Source: Dokdonella_A sp051958935 (GTDB taxonomy: Bacteria > Pseudomonadota > Gammaproteobacteria > Xanthomonadales > Rhodanobacteraceae). From it: a stretch of DNA of 64,000 nt. The position numbers and the translations under genes were made by a program. Position 1 is the first letter of the stretch, and every line of letters starts with the position of its first letter. The stretch is from assembly GCF_051958935.1 (NCBI RefSeq), contig NZ_JBQCFP010000099.1, forward strand, positions 40,564 through 104,563. The letters are read 5' to 3'. This document shows positions 26,818 through 36,863 of this stretch, piece by piece. The notes beneath the pieces were generated by a model. It made no database searches, was not told the DNA's origin, and saw nothing but the letters and a program-made list of their open reading frames with translations.

Positions 26818-29800
26818 TCAGGGCCGGCTGCCGCCGTCGTCGCCGAGCGGCGACACCTGCCAGGGCGGCGCGAGCTCTTCGGGCAGCACGGGCTCCGCCG
26901 CAGGCTCCGTCGCCGGCGCCGCATCCGCGCCCCTGCCCACCCTGGCTCGCGAGAGCAAGGTGATGTGCGGCTTGTCCCACGATCCGGACACCTTGTAGCG
27001 GCGTGCGACCGCCTTGCCGATCGGCTTGTTGAAGATGCCCTGCATGACCAGGCCCGCCGCCGCACCGACCGGACCCGCGGCGATCGCGCCGACGATCGGC
27101 AAGGTCGCGCCGGCGCGCGCACGCACGTCCATGAGCTGGTCGTAGTCCTTCGTGCGCAGCCCCGTGCGGCCGCTGACGATGATCTCCGCGGCCGGACTGT
27201 CGATGCGCAGCCCGTCCGTGTAGGCATTGCCGCCGGCGAGGCGGAACGTACCCGTGATCGAATTGAAGCCGAGACCGGACCGGAAGAAATCGCTGAAATC
27301 GAGACTCAGGCGCCGCGGGATCTCGGTCAGCGAGAAGAGGCCGAAGATGCGCCCCGCTCCGGGGTCGACGTCGAGGATGCGACCTTCGGCGACGTCGATC
27401 GCGAGCGTGCCGTCGAGCTTGGGCAGCGCGAACGCGGACGGCGGGCCGAACCAGCTCGCGTCGATCGTGGCCTTCGTGCTGCCGCCGTCGATGAGCCCGG
27501 CGAAGCCGAGCGCATCCATCATGCGGCCCAGGTTCTGCGCGCTGAGCTGGATCGACATGCGCGAGCGGTTCTCGATCGCGCCGCCGGTCCAGTCGCCGCT
27601 GCCGATCATCGACACGTTCGGCGAATGCGATTCGAGCGTGTCGATCTGCATGCCGCCCGCGATCGGATGGCTGTCGAACTGCGCGCTGCCGAAGCTCGCG
27701 TTGCCGAGCTGGAAATCTTCCACGCGCAGGTGCAGCGGCGGCAGCGAACCCGGCGCGACGTCGGCGAGTGCGCCGGCGTCGGGTGCGTCGGCCGGTGCTT
27801 CCGGCCAGTGCACGCGCGCGAACCTCGCGGTGATTCCGCGCGTGGCGAGGTCGCCGCGCGGCACTTCGAGCGTGCCGGCGAGCGCGGCGCCGTCGATGCG
27901 GATCGTGGTCTTCGCGAGCGTGTTCTCGATCGCGAGGCCGGTGTCGTCGAACTCGCGCCCGCCGAACACGAAGTCGTCGGCGCGCAGGTCCAGCGAGTCG
28001 ACGAGCGCTGGACCGCCGCTGCCGCTCTCGACGAGGTCGAGCCAGGCGCCCGCGTCGAGGCGCGCGACGCGCCCCCCGATCGCGATGCCCTGCGCCGGCG
28101 GCGCGCCGACCACGCCTGCGCCGAATTGGATGCGCGCACCGAAGGCGCGGCCGCTGCCGGGCGCGCGGCCGCGCATGCCTGCGATCGTCCCCAGCCGCGC
28201 ACTGAATTCCTGCCCGGCATACGGCAGTCCGAGATCGAGGTGGAACGGCGTGCTCGCGTCTGCCGCCTTCGCGAGCGGCGGCGGCAAGGCGATCGCGGTG
28301 CCGACGAGGTCGCTGTCGAGCGCGAGTACCGCGCGCGCGTTGCCGTCGACCGCGTGATCGACGCCGACCCGCGCGGTCCACGCCGACTCGCCCTGCACGC
28401 TGCCGAGCATCGGCAGCAGCACGGGCACGTCGGCGAATACGCTCGTGACCGGCCAGCTGCCGGCGACGCTCGCTTCGAACACATGGCGTGGATCGACGAC
28501 GTAACCGCCGATCGCGACGGTCAATTTCGCCTTGCGTTCGCGGAACGTCGCGTCGAGCGCGTCGGCGAGGAAGCCCTTCTGGTTGAAGCGCAGCACGCCG
28601 TTCGCGTCGTTGAAGTGCAGGTCATACGCCTCGTGGTCGATGCGCGCGCCGGCGAGATCGACCTTGCCGTCGAGCACGAGCGCTCCGGCCTCCTTGATCG
28701 GCAGCTTCATCGTGAAGCCGACTACGCCACGGCCGCCGATCGCGATGTCCTTGAGTTGCTCCTGGTAGGTCTTGCCGATCGGCGTCGCGCGCAGGAACGC
28801 GAGCAGGTTCGGTCCGGTGCCTTCGCCCTTCGCCGACAGGTCGAGCACGAGCGGGCCGAAGTCCTCGATCGTCGCACTCGCCGCGCTCACCTTGTTCCCC
28901 ATTGCAGTGACGGCATCCGCTTCGACGTTCATGCCGTCGTTGATGAAGGTCGCGATGCCGTGAATGTGTTCGGCCGGCGGCCAATCCTCGTGATAGTCGA
29001 GCGTCGCGTCATTCACGATGCCCACCGCAACGAAGCGCCCGGCGCGATTGTGGAACGGCCAGTCGGCGAGATCGCCGTGGATCGCGACGCGGCCTTCGTC
29101 GATGCGACCCCCGACCAGAGCGCGGTCGAGCCAGGCGACCGCGTTCGGCGGCATCGTGTTGGTCGGCCAGAACAGCTTCGCCGCGACGACGTCGCCGTGC
29201 GTGGCGATCGCGTACAGGTCGAGGCTCGGCCGGCGTCCCGCGGCGACGTCGACGCTGCCGCGCAGTTCGCCACCGAAGCCCTCGCCTTCGAAGCCGATGC
29301 GATCGGTTTCGATGCGCCAGCCGTCCTCGCTGCGGCGCGCGACCAGGTCGCCGCCGAAGCGGGAGAACGCGAACGGCTTCCGGAACACGCGCGGCAGGTT
29401 CACGCGCAACGCCTGTTCCGGCAGTTGTGCGAGCAATGCGCTTTCGTCGCCGACCACGTCGACGTCGAGGCCTTCGATGCCCGGTATCGCGCCGGCGCTC
29501 GCAGCCTCGCCGCCACGCAGGTTCGCGCTTACCGCATACGCGTCGCCACGAAGATCCACCTGCGCCTGCCCGAGCAGGCCGCGCGGATGCGCGAGGTAGA
29601 GCCAGCGCCGCAGCTCGCCCGGCGTGCGCGCGGGCAGCATCGCGAGGTTGGCGAGCGGCTCGAGCGCGAGCGCGCTCGCGGCCGCGCGCCAATGCGTCGT
29701 GGCGCCATCGCCGCGACGCTCGAGGGTGAAGCGCGCGGGTTTGGCGTCGGCGGCGGCCACGAAGTCGGCGATGTCGAGCGTCCAGCCGTCCGCGTCGCGC

Positions 29801-30720
29801 ATCCAGCGCGCGACCAGCGCGAGGCGGTCGAACGAGGCGCGCGGTTCGATCAACGCGCCGTCGCCGATCGCGACCGGCTCGTTCGCGGCGAACTGCGCGT
29901 CCTTGAGGTCGATGCGCGAGCGCGCGTCCTCGATGCGCCCCGCAGCGACGTGCAACCAGAACTGCACCGCGCCGTGCCCCGCGAGCGGGCGCACGCCCGT
30001 GGACGAGGCGCTCGCGCCGAACGCGGCCAGGTCGAGGTCGCGCCCGCCGACGTAGATCTCACCCGAACGCTCGGCCGGATCGAGGTCGGCGACGAGTTCG
30101 AGCGGCGGCGTTTCACTGCCCGCGTCGCGCACGCGACCCAGCACGCGCATGACCGAGCCGCGATTGAGCACGCGCAGGATCGGTGCGTCGAACTGCAGGT
30201 GCAGGTCGCGCCCGGTATCGTCGATGGCGAGTTTGAGGCGCGTGATCTCGAGTGCACCGAGTGCGCCCATCGAAACGGGCTCGTCGCGCGGCGACGAGGC
30301 GCCGAGATCGAAATCGCGCAGCCTCCATTCGCCGTCGGCGTGCACGAGCCGCAGTTCGACGTCGGCGAGCCGGAACTCGCTGAATGCCTTGTTGCGCTGC
30401 ACGGCGGCGAGCAGGTCGAAGGCGAGTTCCGCGTGCGGGATCAGCAGCGGCGCGCTGCCCGCGCTGCCGGCGATGCGCACGTCGTCGAGCGAGAGCAGTG
30501 GTCCGCCACCGACCCAGCGCCCGTCGAGGCGCCCGATCGTGACGGCGCGGTCGAGCCGGTCCGACAGCCAGCGCTCGACCTGCTGCGGATGCTGGGTAAG
30601 CCATGGCATCGCCAGCTGCGTGATGCCGGCCAAAACGCCGAGCAGGATCACGCACGTCGCCGCCGCCGCCAGCAGCGCGAACCGCAGCCGGCGCAGGCAC
30701 ACCCGCAGCATGGTGGTCAC
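26818..30720 (-). CDS. yhdP: AsmA-like envelope protein YhdP
   Basis: YhdP belongs to the bridge-like AsmA/TamB group thought to move phospholipids between inner and outer membranes. The 1300-residue protein has one N-terminal membrane anchor (about 12-38), then a long periplasmic beta-rich body. The early DRAVTIGRLDGRWVGGGPLL, the RGVVGFTMKLPIKEAGALV stretch and the C-terminal domain with MDVRARAGATLPIVGAIAAGPVGAA support DUF3971/AsmA_2-type YhdP. It follows rng by 18 bp and precedes tldD, and is probably co-transcribed with both. Confidence 0.93.
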   Translation of the reverse strand: MTTMLRVCLRRLRFALLAAAATCVILLGVLAGITQLAMPWLTQHPQQVERWLSDRLDRAVTIGRLDGRWVGGGPLLSLDDVRIAGSAGSAPLLIPHAELAFDLLAAVQRNKAFSEFRLADVELRLVHADGEWRLRDFDLGASSPRDEPVSMGALGALEITRLKLAIDDTGRDLHLQFDAPILRVLNRGSVMRVLGRVRDAGSETPPLELVADLDPAERSGEIYVGGRDLDLAAFGASASSTGVRPLAGHGAVQFWLHVAAGRIEDARSRIDLKDAQFAANEPVAIGDGALIEPRASFDRLALVARWMRDADGWTLDIADFVAAADAKPARFTLERRGDGATTHWRAAASALALEPLANLAMLPARTPGELRRWLYLAHPRGLLGQAQVDLRGDAYAVSANLRGGEAASAGAIPGIEGLDVDVVGDESALLAQLPEQALRVNLPRVFRKPFAFSRFGGDLVARRSEDGWRIETDRIGFEGEGFGGELRGSVDVAAGRRPSLDLYAIATHGDVVAAKLFWPTNTMPPNAVAWLDRALVGGRIDEGRVAIHGDLADWPFHNRAGRFVAVGIVNDATLDYHEDWPPAEHIHGIATFINDGMNVEADAVTAMGNKVSAASATIEDFGPLVLDLSAKGEGTGPNLLAFLRATPIGKTYQEQLKDIAIGGRGVVGFTMKLPIKEAGALVLDGKVDLAGARIDHEAYDLHFNDANGVLRFNQKGFLADALDATFRERKAKLTVAIGGYVVDPRHVFEASVAGSWPVTSVFADVPVLLPMLGSVQGESAWTARVGVDHAVDGNARAVLALDSDLVGTAIALPPPLAKAADASTPFHLDLGLPYAGQEFSARLGTIAGMRGRAPGSGRAFGARIQFGAGVVGAPPAQGIAIGGRVARLDAGAWLDLVESGSGGPALVDSLDLRADDFVFGGREFDDTGLAIENTLAKTTIRIDGAALAGTLEVPRGDLATRGITARFARVHWPEAPADAPDAGALADVAPGSLPPLHLRVEDFQLGNASFGSAQFDSHPIAGGMQIDTLESHSPNVSMIGSGDWTGGAIENRSRMSIQLSAQNLGRMMDALGFAGLIDGGSTKATIDASWFGPPSAFALPKLDGTLAIDVAEGRILDVDPGAGRIFGLFSLTEIPRRLSLDFSDFFRSGLGFNSITGTFRLAGGNAYTDGLRIDSPAAEIIVSGRTGLRTKDYDQLMDVRARAGATLPIVGAIAAGPVGAAAGLVMQGIFNKPIGKAVARRYKVSGSWDKPHITLLSRARVGRGADAAPATEPAAEPVLPEELAPPWQVSPLGDDGGSRP

Positions 30721-30738
30721 CCGACCCCCGCCGCGGTG

Positions 30739-32253
30739 CTAGAGCAGCACGACATCGTACTGCTCCTGCGAATAGTGCTCTTCCGGTTGGAAACGTATCG
30801 TCTTGCCGATGAATTCCTCGAGTTCGGCGACCGCGACCGACTCTTCCTCGAGGATGCGGTTGACCACCCTCGGTGCGGCCAGCACGAGCAGTTGCTGCGC
30901 CTCGAACTGGCGCACCGCGCGGGTGATCTCGCGGAAGATCTCGTAGGTGATCGTCTCGGCGGTCTTCACGCTGCCGCGCCCGCTGCACGCCGGGCATGGC
31001 TCGCACAGCTGCCGTTCGAGGCTCTCGGTGGTGCGCTTGCGCGTCATCTCGACCAGGCCGAGCGGCGACATGTCGTACACGGTCGCCTTCGCATGATCGC
31101 GCGCCATCGACTTCTGCAACTGGCGCAGCACCTGGCGCTGGTGCTCCTCGTCGGTCATGTCGATGAAGTCGATGATGATGATGCCGCCGAGGTTGCGCAG
31201 GCGCAGCTGCCGCGCCGCGGCCTGCGCGGCCTCGAGGTTGGTGCGGAACACCGTCTCCTCGAGGTTGCGCGAGCCGAGGAAGCCGCCCGTGTTGACGTCG
31301 ATGGTCGTCATCGCCTCGGTCTGGTCGACGATCAGGTAGCCGCCGGACTTCAGCGGCACATCCTTCTTCAGCGCGTTCTGGATCTCGTCCTCGACCCCGT
31401 ACAGGTCGAAGATCGGCCGCTCACCGGGGTAATGCTCCACCCGCTCGGCCAACTCGGGCATGAACTGCGATACGAAGCGCTGCGCGCGTTCGAGCGTCTC
31501 GCGCGAATCGATGCGCACCTTCTCGATCGACGGCCGCATGAGGTCGCGCAGCGCGCGCAGCGGCAGGCTGAGGTCTTCGTAAATGCGCTCGCCGACGCGC
31601 GCGCGCGCCATCTGTTCCTGGATGTTCGCCCACAGCTTGCCGAGGTAATCGATGTCCTCGGCGAGCGCTTCGCGCGACTGGCCTTCGGCATTCGTGCGCA
31701 CGATGTAGCCGAGCCTCGGCGCGAGGGTCGTCGCGGTCGCGGGTGCGGCGGGTTCCAGCCCGATCGTCGCCGCGAGCAGATCCTTGAGCCGCTGGCGCTC
31801 CACCTCGTCCTCGATGCGCACCGAAACGCCGAGCACCTTGCTGTACGGCAGCAGCACGAGATAGCGCGAGGGGATCGACAGGTGCGTCGTCAGGCGCGCG
31901 CCCTTCGTGCCGATCGGATCCTTGACCACCTGCACGACGATGTCCTGGCCGTCGCGCACGAGTTCGGTGATCGGCGGCGCCGGCGCGGCCGCGGCCTCGC
32001 CGTTCTCGCCGGTCAGGGTCGCGTGCGGTCGCACGATGTCCGAGGCGTGCAGGAACGCCGCGCGATCGAGGCCGATCTCGACGAAGGCAGCCTGCATGCC
32101 GGGCATGACCCGGCTGACCTTGCCTTTGTAGATGTTGCCGACATAGCCGCGCCGGCTCGCCCGCTCGACGTGGACCTCCTGCAGCATGCCGTTCTCGACC
32201 AGGGCGACGCGCGTTTCACGCGGGGTCACGTTGATCAGGATTTCTTCGGACAT
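30739..32253 (-). CDS. rng: Ribonuclease G
   Basis: RNase G is an endonuclease related to the catalytic half of RNase E; it matures the 16S rRNA 5' end and degrades some mRNAs. The 504-residue product has an S1 domain (GYVGNIYKGKVSRVMPGMQAAF, about 35-120), catalytic-site segments TIDVNTGG and IIIIDFIDM, and the zinc-link CPACSGRG. There is no long acidic C-terminal scaffold, which separates it from RNase E. ATG 32253 begins MSEEILINVTP; its ribosome site is weak and a TTG at 32283 is possible. The maf gene often found beside rng is 8 kb away here. Confidence 0.96.
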   Translation of the reverse strand: MSEEILINVTPRETRVALVENGMLQEVHVERASRRGYVGNIYKGKVSRVMPGMQAAFVEIGLDRAAFLHASDIVRPHATLTGENGEAAAAPAPPITELVRDGQDIVVQVVKDPIGTKGARLTTHLSIPSRYLVLLPYSKVLGVSVRIEDEVERQRLKDLLAATIGLEPAAPATATTLAPRLGYIVRTNAEGQSREALAEDIDYLGKLWANIQEQMARARVGERIYEDLSLPLRALRDLMRPSIEKVRIDSRETLERAQRFVSQFMPELAERVEHYPGERPIFDLYGVEDEIQNALKKDVPLKSGGYLIVDQTEAMTTIDVNTGGFLGSRNLEETVFRTNLEAAQAAARQLRLRNLGGIIIIDFIDMTDEEHQRQVLRQLQKSMARDHAKATVYDMSPLGLVEMTRKRTTESLERQLCEPCPACSGRGSVKTAETITYEIFREITRAVRQFEAQQLLVLAAPRVVNRILEEESVAVAELEEFIGKTIRFQPEEHYSQEQYDVVLL

Positions 32254-32471
32254 GTAAGGACTTGGAGGAGGAAATTGAAGCAACTTATAGCTTCACGGCG
32301 GGCTTCTTGTCGAATGCGCCGTTCGCATCTCGACCGATGTTTGCAAAGCTACCTTTCGGCGCGCCGTCAACGCCCGGCGAAATCGGCCACCCGGCGTCCG
32401 CGGCGACGGCCCTGCCCCACGCGTCCATGTAGACTTGCGCCGCATTCCGCCCTCCGATCCTGGTTGCACGT

Positions 32472-34811
32472 TTGCGTTACCTGACCGGCGACACCCTGAT
32501 CGACCTCGACGCGCGCGAGATCCGCCGCGACGGTGCGCCGGTGGAAGTCGAGGCGAAGGTGTTCGACCTGATCGCGCTGTTGCTGCGCGAGCGCGGCCGC
32601 GCCCTCGACAAGCGCGAACTCATCGAGGCGCTGTGGGGCGATCGCCCGGTCACCGACGCGGCGCTGTCGCAGCAGTTGCGCAAGGCGCGGCGCGCGCTCG
32701 GCGATGACGGCGATGCGCAGCGCGTGATCCGCACGGTGCATGGGCGCGGCCTGCGCTGGGTCGGCGACGTGATCGAACTCGCCGACACGGAGCCCGCCGT
32801 CCTGCCGGTCGCCGTCGCGCCGGCCGAACCGCTGGCGCGGACGGTCGAGCCTGCCGCACGCGGACTGCATCCGCGACGCCTCGCCTGGGTCGCCCTGTCC
32901 GTTTGCGTGCTCCTGCTGGCCGGCGTCCTCGGTTACCGCGCCTTTGCGCCCCATGCGGACGCGCCTTCCGCTACAGCGACGCGCATCGCGATCCTGCCGA
33001 TCGAGGATCGCAGCGGCGACGACGGGCTTGCGTGGACGCGCAGCGGCCTCATGGGCCTCATGGCCGGCCTGTTCGGCGAGGACGGGCGCGTCGACGTGGT
33101 GCCGGCGAAGGACGTGCTCGCCAGCGACAAGGCCGCGCGCGCGCTCGATGCCGAGGGCGTTGCCGCGCTGCGTGCGGCATTCGGTGCGACCCACCTCGTC
33201 GCGACGCGCCTGCGCCGCGTCGGCTCGCTGTACGAACTGGACGTGCGCCTGGTCGGCGCGGGCGCGGCTGATCGCAGCGAAACCCTGCATGGCAGCGCGC
33301 CTGCCCCGCTCGCGGTCGACGCGGTCGCGCAGGTGCGCCGCTGGCTCGGCCTCGCCGCGTTGCCGGACGTGCGCCACAAGGGCATCGGAAGCGCATTCCT
33401 CGCCGAAGCCTATGCGCGCGGCCTCGACGCGCAGCTGCACGGCGACACCGCGGGCGCACGCAAGTATTTCGAGATCTGCCTCGACCAGGATCCGGCTCTC
33501 GCCTGGCCGCGCCTCGGCCTCGCGATCGCGCAGGGCGCGGCGGGCGACGCGCAGGCGAGCGCCGACAACGCCGCGAAGGTCGCCGCTGCCGCGCGCGAGC
33601 AGGGCGACGAGGAACTGCTGGTCGCGGCCGAACGCCAGCTCGGCTCGATCGCGTTCCGCCGCGGCGACCTCGACGGCGCGGCGCGCCACCTGCAGGCCGC
33701 GCTCGCCGACGTCTCCGCGAGCCGACCGTTCGTACTCACCGACCTGCTCGTCGCGCAGGCGTCGGTCGAGGACGAGCGCGGCCACTTCGACGAGGCGCGG
33801 GCGCTGTTCGAACGCGCGCTCGCACTCGCGCGCAGCACCGGCAACCGGCGCGGCGAAGCGCTCGTGCTGGTCAACCTCGCCACGGTCGACAACGGTGCCG
33901 GCGATGCGGCCGCGGCAGGCGCCAAGCTGCGTGAAGGGCTCGACGCCGCGCGCGCCGCCGGCGACGCCACGCTCGAAGGCCACACGCTCGCCAGCCTTGG
34001 CGCGACCGAGGCGAACCAGGGTCGCCTGCGCGATGCGGCGACACTGCTGCAGCAGGCGCTCGCACTCGCCCACCGGCGCGGCGACGTGCAGCTCGAGATG
34101 CTGGCGAGCCTGCAGCTGCTCGGCGTGCTCGCGCCGTTCGATCGCGACGCGGACATCGCGATCCTCGCCGAGCGCGTTCGCAGTGCCGCCGAGCGCCAGC
34201 GCAATCCGTACTGGCAGGCCGAACTCGACTGGGCGCTCGGCCTGCATGCGGCACGGCGCGGCGACATGGCGGCCGCCCTGCGCCACTATGCGACCGCACG
34301 CTCGACCTATGCCGAAGCCGGCATCACGCGCAGCCTCGCCCCGGTGCTCACCGACATCGTCGCCGCGGCCGCGGCGGGTGGTGACGCGAAGACCGCGCAC
34401 GAAGCCGCCGACGCCTTCCGCGCGATCGCGCAAGCCGACGCGCGGTCGTGGGCGGCGTGGCTGCCGCTGCTCGATGCGCAGTTGCGGTTCGTCGACGGCG
34501 ATGCCGCAGGCGCGCGGGATGATCTCGCCGCGCGCCTCGACCGCGCGCCCACGGCGAACGGCCCCGCAGCGCAGGCGAGCCTGTTCCAGGTCGGTCGCTG
34601 GCAGGTCGCCGCCGGTGCGCCCGACGACGTGTTGCTGCGCGACGCATGGAAACCCTGGCTCGAGCAGCAGCCCGAAGCGATCGCGTTGCGCGTACAGGCC
34701 CTGCGCAGCGCACGCCGCGACGACGAAGCCGATGCCGAGCAGGCGCGGCTCGACCGCCTGCAGCGCGCGCCGCAGCTCGCGGTGTCCGAGCTCGCCGCCG
34801 CGACGCCGTAG
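32472..34811 (+). CDS. Membrane-anchored winged-helix regulator with TPR periplasmic domain
   Basis: The 779-residue product has an OmpR/CadC-type winged helix at 1-95 (REIRRDGAPVEVEAKVFDLI, then LWGDRPVTDAALSQQLRKAR), a Pro/Ala linker, one membrane helix at 138-158, and a long extracytoplasmic part. That part begins with RIAILPIEDRSGDDGLAW, as in adenylate-cyclase/CadC-like regulators, and continues with TPR-like Ala-rich helical pairs. The only start in frame is TTG 32472. It diverges from rng. It presumably senses an envelope signal and acts at the membrane; the target is unknown. A shorter paralogue follows. Confidence 0.85.
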   Translation: MRYLTGDTLIDLDAREIRRDGAPVEVEAKVFDLIALLLRERGRALDKRELIEALWGDRPVTDAALSQQLRKARRALGDDGDAQRVIRTVHGRGLRWVGDVIELADTEPAVLPVAVAPAEPLARTVEPAARGLHPRRLAWVALSVCVLLLAGVLGYRAFAPHADAPSATATRIAILPIEDRSGDDGLAWTRSGLMGLMAGLFGEDGRVDVVPAKDVLASDKAARALDAEGVAALRAAFGATHLVATRLRRVGSLYELDVRLVGAGAADRSETLHGSAPAPLAVDAVAQVRRWLGLAALPDVRHKGIGSAFLAEAYARGLDAQLHGDTAGARKYFEICLDQDPALAWPRLGLAIAQGAAGDAQASADNAAKVAAAAREQGDEELLVAAERQLGSIAFRRGDLDGAARHLQAALADVSASRPFVLTDLLVAQASVEDERGHFDEARALFERALALARSTGNRRGEALVLVNLATVDNGAGDAAAAGAKLREGLDAARAAGDATLEGHTLASLGATEANQGRLRDAATLLQQALALAHRRGDVQLEMLASLQLLGVLAPFDRDADIAILAERVRSAAERQRNPYWQAELDWALGLHAARRGDMAAALRHYATARSTYAEAGITRSLAPVLTDIVAAAAAGGDAKTAHEAADAFRAIAQADARSWAAWLPLLDAQLRFVDGDAAGARDDLAARLDRAPTANGPAAQASLFQVGRWQVAAGAPDDVLLRDAWKPWLEQQPEAIALRVQALRSARRDDEADAEQARLDRLQRAPQLAVSELAAATP

Positions 34812-34928
34812 GCCGCGACGCGAAGGCTGGCGCGGTGACACGCGCGACCGCTACGCTATGCGCGACGATGTCGGCAGGATCGCCGACGACATCGGCCACG
34901 ACCGGCCGCACGAGCGCTACGACGACCG

Positions 34929-36758
34929 ATGGGCGCAGGAATCCCCGAGGTGGCTCCCTACCGATATTGCTTCGCCGACGTCGTGATCGAGCCGCACGGC
35001 CGTCGCGTGTTCGTCGGTGCGCGCGAGCGCGCGGTGTCGCGGCGTGCATTCGACCTGCTGCTCGCGCTGTGCGAGACCCCCGGCCGCGTGCTGTCGCGCG
35101 ACGAACTCAGCGCGCGGCTGTGGCCGGGCGGACAAATCGTTTCCGACGAAGCGCTGACCCAGGCGATCTTTCGCGCGCGCGCCGTGCTCGGCACGCAGGG
35201 CGAGCGCATCGTCACCGTGCGCGGCGTCGGCATCCGCTTCGATGCGCAGGTGCAACGCGAGTCCACCGCGGCGATCGATGCGGCAGCGCCCACGATCACC
35301 CCCGGCATCGACGCGGGGACACCCCGCGTCGCGAACGGCCCGACACCGGCCACCGCTGCACCGGCCCCGGCGACGGTGAAGCCGGCGCGCGCGGTCCACC
35401 CACGGCGCGCACGCGGATTTGGCGCTGCGCTGGTCGCGCTCGCTGCGATCGTGCTCGCCTTCGTGCTGCGCGCCTGGGCGCCCGGCGACGGGGCGTGGAT
35501 CGACGTGGGCTACGGCATCCGCGCCGCCGACGTGCACGCGGCTCACGCCGACAGTGCGCGCCTGCTCGGCGAGGCGCTGCGCCACGACAATGGCGGCGAC
35601 CGCGCGCGTGCACGCGCACTCCTCGAAGCGCTCGACGACAGCGACGCACGCACGCCATGGCCGCCGCTACTGGTCGGCCTGTGGGCGGTCGGCGCCGGCG
35701 ACGCCGCCGAGGCGGATCGATGGCTCGCGCGAGCACGCGCGCGGGCCTCGCCGTTGCGCGATGCCTATGTCAACGCGATGCTGCGTTATGCCGAGGCGGA
35801 ACGCGACGGCGCAGCCGCCGACATCATCCGCTACGCCGGCGCCGTGCTGGACCTGCGTCCGCGTGCGTGGCGCATGCATCTCGCACGCGCGCATCTCAAG
35901 CATTACCAAGGTCTGCGCGAGGCGGCCCTCGCCGAGATCCGGCAGATCGACATCGATGCCCTCGGCAACCGCAAGCTCGAGGCCGCACTCGCCGATCGCG
36001 CCTCGTTCGGCGACATCGACGGCGCCCGGGCGGTGCTCGACCGGCTGCCGCGCACGACCGACGCGGCGGCATGGGAATACCTCGCCGGCCGCATCGCCTG
36101 GAGCCGCGGCGACCGGCGCGCGGCGCGCGACGCCTGGCGCCGCGCCGCGGACGAAGCGCAGAAGAACGGCCGCAGCGACATCGGCAATCGCGCCCGCGCG
36201 AACGCAGGCCTCGCCGCGATGCTCGACGGCGACGCGGCCGGCGCGATCGCCGGGTTCGAGCGCGCGCGTGTGGGCATGGTCGAGGCGGGCTGGGTCACCG
36301 ACGAGTTCGACCTGTCCCTGCTCCTCGCCCAGTTGCAGGCGATGCAGGGCAACCGGGCCGTGGCGCGCAAGGAATTCGAGCACGCGATGACCGTCGGCCG
36401 GCGCAACGGCGACGGCACGATGGCGAGTCTCGCCACGCTGGTCGGCCTGCGCCTGTTCCCGGAGATCGCACCGGCCACGGTCGAGTCGACGCCCGCCGTG
36501 CAATCGCTCGCCGCCGCACGCACCGCGCTGCAACGCGGCGATCGTGCCGCCGCGCACGACGACCTCGAAGCCGCCTATCGGCGAGGCGTACTCGACCTCG
36601 CGTTCGCCGACGAAGCACGCCTGCTCGCCGCCGAGCTCGGCCAGCCGGTGCCGGCGGAAAAGCCGCTCGACCCGCCCTATCCGCCACTCGCCGTCGCCGG
36701 CGCGCGCCTCGCCATCGCCCGGCTGGTCGACGCAAGCGACGGTTCGGAAACGAAATAA
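34929..36758 (+). CDS. Second membrane-anchored winged-helix/TPR-like regulator
   Basis: The 609-residue product repeats the design of its upstream neighbour: winged helix at about 10-108 (ERAVSRRAFDLLLALCETPG, then LWPGGQIVSDEALTQAIFRAR and VRGVGIRF), a 50-residue Pro/Ala linker, a membrane helix at 163-181, and a helical repeat domain outside. The outer domain is unlike the first in sequence. The 117-bp gap before it has arms CGATGTCGGC and a near-complementary GCCGACGACATCG, perhaps an operator or hairpin. ATG 34929 has no strong ribosome site. Target genes are unknown; the beta-helix/globin cluster begins 105 bp downstream. Confidence 0.82.
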   Translation: MGAGIPEVAPYRYCFADVVIEPHGRRVFVGARERAVSRRAFDLLLALCETPGRVLSRDELSARLWPGGQIVSDEALTQAIFRARAVLGTQGERIVTVRGVGIRFDAQVQRESTAAIDAAAPTITPGIDAGTPRVANGPTPATAAPAPATVKPARAVHPRRARGFGAALVALAAIVLAFVLRAWAPGDGAWIDVGYGIRAADVHAAHADSARLLGEALRHDNGGDRARARALLEALDDSDARTPWPPLLVGLWAVGAGDAAEADRWLARARARASPLRDAYVNAMLRYAEAERDGAAADIIRYAGAVLDLRPRAWRMHLARAHLKHYQGLREAALAEIRQIDIDALGNRKLEAALADRASFGDIDGARAVLDRLPRTTDAAAWEYLAGRIAWSRGDRRAARDAWRRAADEAQKNGRSDIGNRARANAGLAAMLDGDAAGAIAGFERARVGMVEAGWVTDEFDLSLLLAQLQAMQGNRAVARKEFEHAMTVGRRNGDGTMASLATLVGLRLFPEIAPATVESTPAVQSLAAARTALQRGDRAAAHDDLEAAYRRGVLDLAFADEARLLAAELGQPVPAEKPLDPPYPPLAVAGARLAIARLVDASDGSETK

Positions 36759-36863
36759 TGATCGCGTGAGCTGCGCGTCGCGTTGCGGTCAGGCGATCGT
36801 GGCGGCGAGGCCGGATGCTCCTCCCCGAACACGCCGCCACGGCGTCATTTCGAGGAAGACGCA

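Noticed and set aside
26734..32484. Very long plus-strand open frame (over 1900 codons)
   Set aside because: It runs antisense to yhdP and rng. High G/C at third positions removes stop codons on the opposite strand; composition is Arg/Ala noise.
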